Shown: positions 33,187 through 38,471 of the stretch, one piece after another
Layout of the letters: the number at the start of each line of letters is the position of its first letter
Numbering within the stretch: the first letter of the stretch is position 1
From: Bacteroidia bacterium
Lineage (GTDB): Bacteria > Bacteroidota > Bacteroidia > Bacteroidales > VadinHA17
Direction: 5' to 3'
Length of the DNA stretch: 38,471 bases
Assembly (NCBI GenBank): GCA_026391595.1
Contig: JAPLDY010000208.1
Location: 1-38,471, forward strand
Position numbers and translations under genes: made by a program
The notes under the pieces: generated by a model
The model's database searches: none
What the model was told of the DNA's origin: nothing
Seen by the model: only the letters and a program-made list of their open reading frames with translations

Positions 33187-34131
33187 GATGAAGGTGGGGA
33201 TTGTTTTCTTCCTTCGGTGTATTTCACGGTAGGTGCAGAACATGGATATCTTATAAGCATCGAAAAGCCACAATGGGGGACTGGCAGAATCAATTCTCAA
33301 TTCCATTCTCTCCCTGAAGCGGATGAATAGCCCGGCAAGAATGAGTGTCAGCCTGAAGATACTCAGCCATCTGTAATCACGCACCATTTTTACCGTCGAA
33401 GCGAATGTTTGCTTGTCGGTGACAAAATCATATAACATACTGAGGTTTTCGATGCTCAGTTTGGTCTTGTTAATGAAATCACGGTTTGATTCAATTCCGT
33501 CATGAATGAGCCCGTTGTCTATATTTGCAACGCCAATACCTGCCTTATGCAGCTGGTAGCTAAAAAGTGTGTCTTCATGTCCGTACTGCCTTATCTCCTC
33601 GTTAAACCGGAGCTTTTCAAATATAGTTCTGTCTATAAGAACATTAAAAGTCGAAAATGAAGAGTATTGATGCTTGTTTCTGTAAGAAGCTTTTTTCTGC
33701 TCACGTTTTCTGCCGTTTTTCCATCTCAGGATCTTATCCGGATCTCCTGGAGGAGATTCATGATAAAGAATGCCGCCTGAAATGACCCTCTCTGCTCCTA
33801 TACTGCTAATCCATTTCTGGATATAGGCTTCGGCAGTTCCCGGGATCATGGTGTCGGCATCAATGTAAAGAAGATAATCGCCCTTAGCTTCCAGCGCCAG
33901 CTTATTTCTTATAGCTGCCCTGCCAATATTTTTGTCAGAGCTGATGAGCCTGACACCACCTCCTTCAAGAGACTTGTACCTTTCCTTGTTTTCAGGAGTA
34001 GAACCATCATCACCGATAAGAATCTCGACAAATTCAGGAATCGTCCCCACGCAGCTTTTCATACTGTGTACAATGGCCACAATGTCATAATCGCATACAG
34101 GGACAAGCAGGGAAATAGTCATTTTTTCCAC
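33181..34131 (-). CDS. Glycosyltransferase family 2
   Basis: 316 residues. GT-A fold: SLLVPVCDYD start, LIGDDGSTPE near 38-47, YIDADTMIPG (the DxD metal site) near 93-102, and a receptor domain with EEIRQYGHEDTLFSYQL (ED acid motif). Soluble or membrane-associated through the C-terminal hydrophobic segment (LTLILAGLFIRFRER). The sugar and acceptor are unknown; no polysaccharide cluster is adjacent. Confidence 0.92.
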   Translation of the reverse strand: MEKMTISLLVPVCDYDIVAIVHSMKSCVGTIPEFVEILIGDDGSTPENKERYKSLEGGGVRLISSDKNIGRAAIRNKLALEAKGDYLLYIDADTMIPGTAEAYIQKWISSIGAERVISGGILYHESPPGDPDKILRWKNGRKREQKKASYRNKHQYSSFSTFNVLIDRTIFEKLRFNEEIRQYGHEDTLFSYQLHKAGIGVANIDNGLIHDGIESNRDFINKTKLSIENLSMLYDFVTDKQTFASTVKMVRDYRWLSIFRLTLILAGLFIRFRERMELRIDSASPPLWLFDAYKISMFCTYREIHRRKKTIPTFIL

Positions 34132-34147
34132 CCGGGAATTAACGTAT

Positions 34148-34155
34148 CAAAAATA
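34148..34155 (-). promoter_or_regulatory. Putative -7 element of the glycosyltransferase gene
   Basis: Minus-strand TATTTTTG fits TAnnTTTG, 17 nt before the start. -33 is not conserved. Confidence 0.35.
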
Positions 34156-34186
34156 CAACATATTTCTAATATACCACCGTTATGAC

Positions 34187-34217
34187 TTTGGCAAAGAAAT
34201 TGCAATGATTACTTTTG
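34187..34217 (+). promoter_or_regulatory. Complete Bacteroidota promoter of the thioredoxin-like gene
   Basis: TTTG 34187-34190, exactly 19 nt, TACTTTTG 34210-34217, followed by a 25-nt leader to ATG 34243. The best single promoter match for a protein gene in the window. Confidence 0.7.
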
Positions 34218-34242
34218 CCATAATGAATAAAAGCATTATTTA

Positions 34243-35661
34243 ATGAAGAAGAGTATCGTCGGGTTACTTTTTACCCTGGTGTCGGTTCAATTATTCTGCC
34301 AGGTTAAAAGCGGTTATGATATTTCGGTAATGATCTCCGGCCTCAGAGATTCAACTATTTACCTAGCGTATCATTTTGGAGACAAACAGTATTTGCGTGA
34401 TTCACTGGTACTTGACGCAAAAGGAACAGGTATCTTTAAAGGCACCGAGGTTTTACCACAAGGTATTTATATGATCGTGCTGCCGGGCAGGAAATATTTT
34501 GAAGTACTAATCTCCGACGATCAGCAATTTGGTTTGTCATGCACCTATAAGGATTTTTATAACACCCTGGAATTCAAAGGATCTGATGAAAATGCATACT
34601 TCATCAAATACCAGAAGAAGTGGGTTTCAATGCAACAGGAGGCTTCCTCAATTTCGCGCAGGCTTCAGGCGAATAAGCAAAACAGTGATTCTCTGAAACT
34701 TCTTGCTGAAAAGCAAAAAAATCAGGAGCAGGACATGAAGTTGTATCTTAATGGAGTTATTGACGAAAATCATGATAACCTGCTTTCTGTCCTTGTGAAA
34801 TCGATGCTTCCGGTGAATGTACCTGAATTTACCGTACCTGCCGGAACACATAATCCGGATTCTGTCAAATGGTTACTTAAATATAATTATAACAAAGATC
34901 ATTTTTTTGACAATCTCGACCTTACCGATGAAAGGTTGCTGCGTACACCTATATTACAGGCCAGGCTTAATGCCTTCTTCACTAATGTGGTAATGCAGTC
35001 TCCTGATTCCATTAACAGGCAGATTGACAAGATCATAAAGAAATGTGAGCATGACCATAAAGTATTTCAGTACGTATCAGTATTCCTCTTCAATCATTTC
35101 AGGGAAAGTGAAATAATGGGACATGATGCAGTGCTTGTGAAGCTTGCAGATGATATTTATCTCTCCGGAAAAGCTGACTGGGTAACACAGGATTTCAAGG
35201 ATAAGCTCAGCAAGGATGTGGAACTGCTTCGCTACAATCTAATTGGATTGAAGGCTCAGGATCTTGTGATGAACTCGTACCGCGGAGTATTCGTTTCTCT
35301 CTATGACATTGAAAAGGATTTCACCATACTCTATTTCTGGGAGCCAAATTGCGGCCATTGCCAGGTAGCAACCCCTAAACTGAAGGAATATTACGATAAG
35401 AAAAAAGATTACAGCGTGGAAGTTTTCGCTGTCTGCACTACAAACGATAAAGCAGCATGGTCAAAGTATATTGAAGAGCATGAACTGAACTGGATAAACG
35501 GCTGGGATCCTGACAGAGCAACACACTTTGATTATTATTATAATATACAGTCGACTCCGATAGTATATATTCTCGACAGGAACAAGAAAATAATTGCAAA
35601 AAAGCTGGCAGTAGAAGATATTGCTGGTTTCATTGATAACTACAGAAAGTTTTTCAGGTAA
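34243..35661 (+). CDS. Periplasmic thioredoxin-like protein with DUF4369/DUF5106 regions
   Basis: 472 residues. Signal peptide (SIVGLLFTLVSVQLFCQ), a DUF4369-like beta domain at about 22-120 (DISVMISGLRDSTIYLAYHF), a helical DUF5106-like middle, and a C-terminal thioredoxin fold with CGHC at C370-C373 in FWEPNCGHC. A CxxC after a WEPNC segment is typical of periplasmic disulfide reductases or thioredoxin-like proteins of Bacteroidota. Likely acts on envelope protein thiols. Its end overlaps the convergent ABC ATPase by 22 nt. Confidence 0.88.
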   Translation: MKKSIVGLLFTLVSVQLFCQVKSGYDISVMISGLRDSTIYLAYHFGDKQYLRDSLVLDAKGTGIFKGTEVLPQGIYMIVLPGRKYFEVLISDDQQFGLSCTYKDFYNTLEFKGSDENAYFIKYQKKWVSMQQEASSISRRLQANKQNSDSLKLLAEKQKNQEQDMKLYLNGVIDENHDNLLSVLVKSMLPVNVPEFTVPAGTHNPDSVKWLLKYNYNKDHFFDNLDLTDERLLRTPILQARLNAFFTNVVMQSPDSINRQIDKIIKKCEHDHKVFQYVSVFLFNHFRESEIMGHDAVLVKLADDIYLSGKADWVTQDFKDKLSKDVELLRYNLIGLKAQDLVMNSYRGVFVSLYDIEKDFTILYFWEPNCGHCQVATPKLKEYYDKKKDYSVEVFAVCTTNDKAAWSKYIEEHELNWINGWDPDRATHFDYYYNIQSTPIVYILDRNKKIIAKKLAVEDIAGFIDNYRKFFR

Positions 35662-36443
35662 TCCCGCACAGAAGAGCCTGAGAAAGGACCGGTTAAGAAT
35701 GCAGGAGATTCAAACATCGAATCAAAGGACCCATTTTCAACTAGTTCTTCCGGAGCTCCTTCAACAAGTTGTTCCTTTTGAACCAACCATACACGGTCAG
35801 CAAGTTTTATTGCTATATTAATATCGTGTGTAGAAAAAATAATTGTTTTTCCTGCCCTGGAAAGATTGTAAAGAAGATCTGCTATTTCATATTTGCCAGG
35901 CAAATCAAGGAATGCCAGGGGTTCATCCATAACCATAATATCGGTATCCTGTGCAAGTACCCTGGCTATCATTGCCCTTTGCCTTTCACCATCTGAAAGT
36001 TCTGAAATATAGCGATCTGCGAAGCTGCCCATTCCTGCTTTTAAGATTGCAGTGTCGATAGCGTCTCTGCTTTCCGGGTCAATACTTCCTATCCAGTTGG
36101 TATGGGGAAAACGTCCGAGCGAAATAAGGTTATAAACAGTCATGTTGCTAACCCTGATGATCTCGGTCGAGATATATCCGATTTTTCGTGCAAGTTCTAA
36201 TCGCGGTATTTCAGCAAGAGACTCCCCATTGATCATGATCTTGCCTCCTAATGATGTCTGCAATCCGATTATCGTCCGCAGCAGCGTACTCTTACCGATA
36301 CCATTCCTGCCTAACACAGCAACGAGTTCACTTCTGCCTGCCGAAGCGGTAATAGGCGGCAGTAATATATTTTGCCGGTTGCCTGATCTGTAACCTATTG
36401 CCAGAGAGTCTATTGATAATATTTCAGAGTCTTTTTCCTTCAT
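35640..36443 (-). CDS. ABC transporter ATP-binding protein (cobalamin/iron-siderophore type)
   Basis: 267 residues. Walker A GRNGIGKST at 45-53, signature LSDGE at 149-153, Walker B VMDEP with E174, and a switch histidine in STHDINIA. It resembles FecE/BtuD/FhuC and powers uptake through the permease encoded upstream (stop-start overlap TGATG). Last gene of the importer operon. Confidence 0.92.
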   Translation of the reverse strand: MKEKDSEILSIDSLAIGYRSGNRQNILLPPITASAGRSELVAVLGRNGIGKSTLLRTIIGLQTSLGGKIMINGESLAEIPRLELARKIGYISTEIIRVSNMTVYNLISLGRFPHTNWIGSIDPESRDAIDTAILKAGMGSFADRYISELSDGERQRAMIARVLAQDTDIMVMDEPLAFLDLPGKYEIADLLYNLSRAGKTIIFSTHDINIAIKLADRVWLVQKEQLVEGAPEELVENGSFDSMFESPAFLTGPFSGSSVRDYLKNFL

Positions 36444-37504
36444 CAGAACGAGACTGAATTTCTTCTATTCCTTAAGATGACCCAGATAACAACAGGAATA
36501 CCAATCAGTGATGTCACCGAGTTTATAGGCAAAACACTTTCGGATCCCGGCAGCTGTGAAACAATATCGCTTGCTATCATTACAATACCTCCTGTCAGGA
36601 TACTCCCTGGTACAAGTATTGTATGGTCTGATGTTCTGAAGATGTTTCTTACTATATGCGGAACAGCTATCCCTATAAATCCTACCGGACCACAGAATGC
36701 AGTTACACTTCCTGCAAGTATGCTCGTGCCTGCAAAGATCACGGTCCGCGACAATCTAATATTCAAACCAATGCTTCCTGCATAATTTTCACCAATAAGC
36801 AACGCATTAAGCATTTTAATCGAAGAGATGCTGAGCAAAATACCGGCTGACACACAAATAACCAGAACATTAAGCTGACCTGAAGAGAGGTTCCCCAGGC
36901 TTCCCATGGTCCATATCACATAGGCTTTCAGCATTGTCTCGCTGCTGAAATACTGCATAATGCTGACGATGGCTGAAATGCCGCTTGCAAGCATAATGCC
37001 CAGTATCAAAATAGTCATTATATCCCTGACACGTGAAGAGATGAACATAATAAGCAGCATCACCATTCCTGCACCAACCCATGCTGACATAACAAGCAGC
37101 CAATTGCCAAGGCCCTGAAGGTTCACTACAGTAAGACTTGAAGAAAACCCCAGAATGACTATAGCCACTCCCATGCTGGCGCCAGAACTCACTCCCAGAA
37201 CATAAGGTCCGGCAAGAGGATTTCTGAAAAATGTTTGCATCTGTAACCCGCTAAGCGAAAGGGCAATTCCGACAAACAGCGCGGTCACTGCCTTCGGAAG
37301 CCGGAATTTCATAACAATTGTTTCGAAATCTGATCCTGAATCACCGAATATCGCCTTAGCTACGTCTATAGCCCTGATACTTACCGATCCAAGGAAAAGA
37401 TCAAGGATAAAGACAACTGCAAGCAATAATCCCATTATAGCGAATATCAGGGTATTGTTACGGCCTGTAAATCCAGATGGTTTTATAGGTTCTGTTGTTT
37501 TCAA
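36443..37504 (-). CDS. FecCD/BtuC-type ABC permease
   Basis: 353 residues with about nine or ten transmembrane helices and the FecCD family landmarks (FRLPKAVTALFVGIALSLSG; NPLAGPYVLGVSSGASMG; GPVGFIGIAVPHIVR). It forms the channel for B12, heme or siderophore uptake. 10 nt from the binding-protein gene. Confidence 0.93.
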   Translation of the reverse strand: MKTTEPIKPSGFTGRNNTLIFAIMGLLLAVVFILDLFLGSVSIRAIDVAKAIFGDSGSDFETIVMKFRLPKAVTALFVGIALSLSGLQMQTFFRNPLAGPYVLGVSSGASMGVAIVILGFSSSLTVVNLQGLGNWLLVMSAWVGAGMVMLLIMFISSRVRDIMTILILGIMLASGISAIVSIMQYFSSETMLKAYVIWTMGSLGNLSSGQLNVLVICVSAGILLSISSIKMLNALLIGENYAGSIGLNIRLSRTVIFAGTSILAGSVTAFCGPVGFIGIAVPHIVRNIFRTSDHTILVPGSILTGGIVMIASDIVSQLPGSESVLPINSVTSLIGIPVVIWVILRNRRNSVSF

Positions 37505-37514
37505 TGTATTTCCC

Positions 37515-38471
37515 TTATTCTATTTTCTTATAGTATACCAAATCATGATCCTCAAAAATCCCGGGATGCAATATAGATGCGATGTCCTTCAGGATCAGAT
37601 GAGGATTCAGTGTACCGCTCTCCCAATAGTCGTTACCTCCCCCCTGTGAGATTCTCCTGGTATTGTTATAGATATTACCTGAAAGGTAGCAGGGTATTTT
37701 TTCAAGCTTTGTATCAAAAGCAGCAATCTCACTTTTTGAACTGACACTTCCCACATTCAGCCAATAATCGGCTTTCAGCGATTTAAGATAGACTTTTTCA
37801 AAGCTGTAGGGCATTGAAAAAGAAGATATAGTCTCATGCCACAGGTAATTCCCTCCGGCATCAGAAATAAGTGTGCTTATGTAAGAATTCCCTGGTGATA
37901 TAAACCATGTATCCCTGTATGGAAGTCCAAGAAGGACGGCTGGCCTCAATTCTGTCTTACTTTTAACAAATGCCTTGATGTCATTATATGAAGCTCTGAC
38001 AGATTCATAAATGCTGTCTGCCATTTTCTCTTTACAGTAGAGTGATCCAAAAACTTTTATCCATTCTGCTTTACCCAGAGGATCTGTTTCGAGGTAATCT
38101 GCATTGTACACTACCCTGATGCCAAGTTCAGTGATCTTGCTTACATAACCGGCTGATTCGGCTCCTATTCCATACATCATAATAAGATCAGGTGATATGC
38201 TGATTATCAGTTCGCTGTTTATACCGGCATCATATCCTATTTCGCTTATCAGTCCGCTGTCAGCCTTTTCCCTTATTTTCTGATCATAGATATAATTTGC
38301 ACCTGAGATCCCGTAAATTGACCTATCCTCCCCCAATGCCGAGATCATTGCCAGATGAGTTGATGACATGCATATTATTTTCCTGACCGGCACAGAAATT
38401 ATCTTTGAAGGATCAGCTTTTATTGCAGACTCGCTCCCCCTTTTCACCAGATAATAAACCTGACTGACACC
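37515..38471 (-). CDS. ABC importer substrate-binding protein (BtuF/FepB-type), 5' end outside window
   Basis: The frame stays open from the stop at 37515 to the last base: a GTG at 38447 is not the true start, because the residues before it (GVSQVYYL) continue a family-typical strand seen before the 'KIICMSSTH' beta strand. Visible blocks: KIICMSSTHLAMISALG, SPDLIMMYG, and the C-lobe KADYWLN. Periplasmic binding protein for cobalamin, heme or siderophore; ligand undecided. The signal sequence lies beyond the window. Confidence 0.88.
   Translation of the reverse strand, partial: GVSQVYYLVKRGSESAIKADPSKIISVPVRKIICMSSTHLAMISALGEDRSIYGISGANYIYDQKIREKADSGLISEIGYDAGINSELIISISPDLIMMYGIGAESAGYVSKITELGIRVVYNADYLETDPLGKAEWIKVFGSLYCKEKMADSIYESVRASYNDIKAFVKSKTELRPAVLLGLPYRDTWFISPGNSYISTLISDAGGNYLWHETISSFSMPYSFEKVYLKSLKADYWLNVGSVSSKSEIAAFDTKLEKIPCYLSGNIYNNTRRISQGGGNDYWESGTLNPHLILKDIASILHPGIFEDHDLVYYKKIE

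Noticed and set aside
38445-38447. GTG at 38447 as the start of the substrate-binding protein
   Set aside because: The frame continues open to the window edge with family-like residues, so the gene is cut by the window.

Overview
The window looks like a chromosomal segment of a member of the Bacteroidota, probably a Bacteroidales/Marinilabiliales-type anaerobe or microaerophile. This is inferred from a complete moxR-DUF58-batABCDE operon, DUF4369/thioredoxin and DUF4105 (Lnb-type) envelope proteins, BioG-type biotin esterase, exported 'GFNYQA' fibre proteins, weak or absent Shine-Dalgarno sites, and upstream sequences matching the Bacteroidota promoter (TTTG, about 19-20 nt, TAnnTTTG). No phage, transposase gene or CRISPR array is visible.

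Layout. 1-2668 (+): the C-terminal end of lysine 2,3-aminomutase, two D-Ala-D-Ala-ligase-like ATP-grasp enzymes and a GNAT acetyltransferase, tightly packed as one operon; a beta-lysine-derived product is a reasonable inference. 2671-3120 (-): CYTH protein. 3380-8747 (+): two large modular fibre-like proteins with a shared N-terminal region but different repeat shafts and different C-terminal chaperone/autoprotease-like domains. 8909-9574 (+): uracil-DNA glycosylase. 9668-19682 (-): moxR, DUF58, a membrane protein, batA, batB, batC, batD, batE, then a small lipoprotein and a Cys/Met-metabolism PLP enzyme. 19812-20993 (-): Lnb/DUF4105 membrane protein. 21371-24917 (+): GH-A-like glycosidase, PHP-like lipoprotein, site-2 protease, isoaspartate methyltransferase, small zinc-ribbon-like protein. 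24934-25235 (-): tRNA-Arg(TCT) followed by two decayed tRNA-plus-terminator copies. 25290-29893 (-): AraC regulator and two fused aconitase/isopropylmalate-dehydratase-type enzymes. 30013-30219 (+): a predicted structured small RNA with its own tandem promoters. 30329-35661: BioG, YihY/BrkB membrane protein, ComB-type phosphatase, glycosyltransferase 2, thioredoxin-like protein. 35640-38471 (-): a BtuFCD/FecBCD-type ABC importer, whose binding-protein gene is cut by the window end.

The two most notable items are (i) the roughly 205-nt intergenic RNA candidate at 30013-30219, whose long bulged closing stem, central bubble, two overlapping promoters and terminal T-run resemble the architecture of 6S RNA, and (ii) the KamA/ATP-grasp/ATP-grasp/GNAT operon, which looks like an uncharacterised beta-lysine conjugation pathway. 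Secondary interest lies in the paired fibre proteins, the AraC-linked twin fused aconitases, and a set of GC-rich palindromes nested inside other repeats, including inside tRNA remnants.
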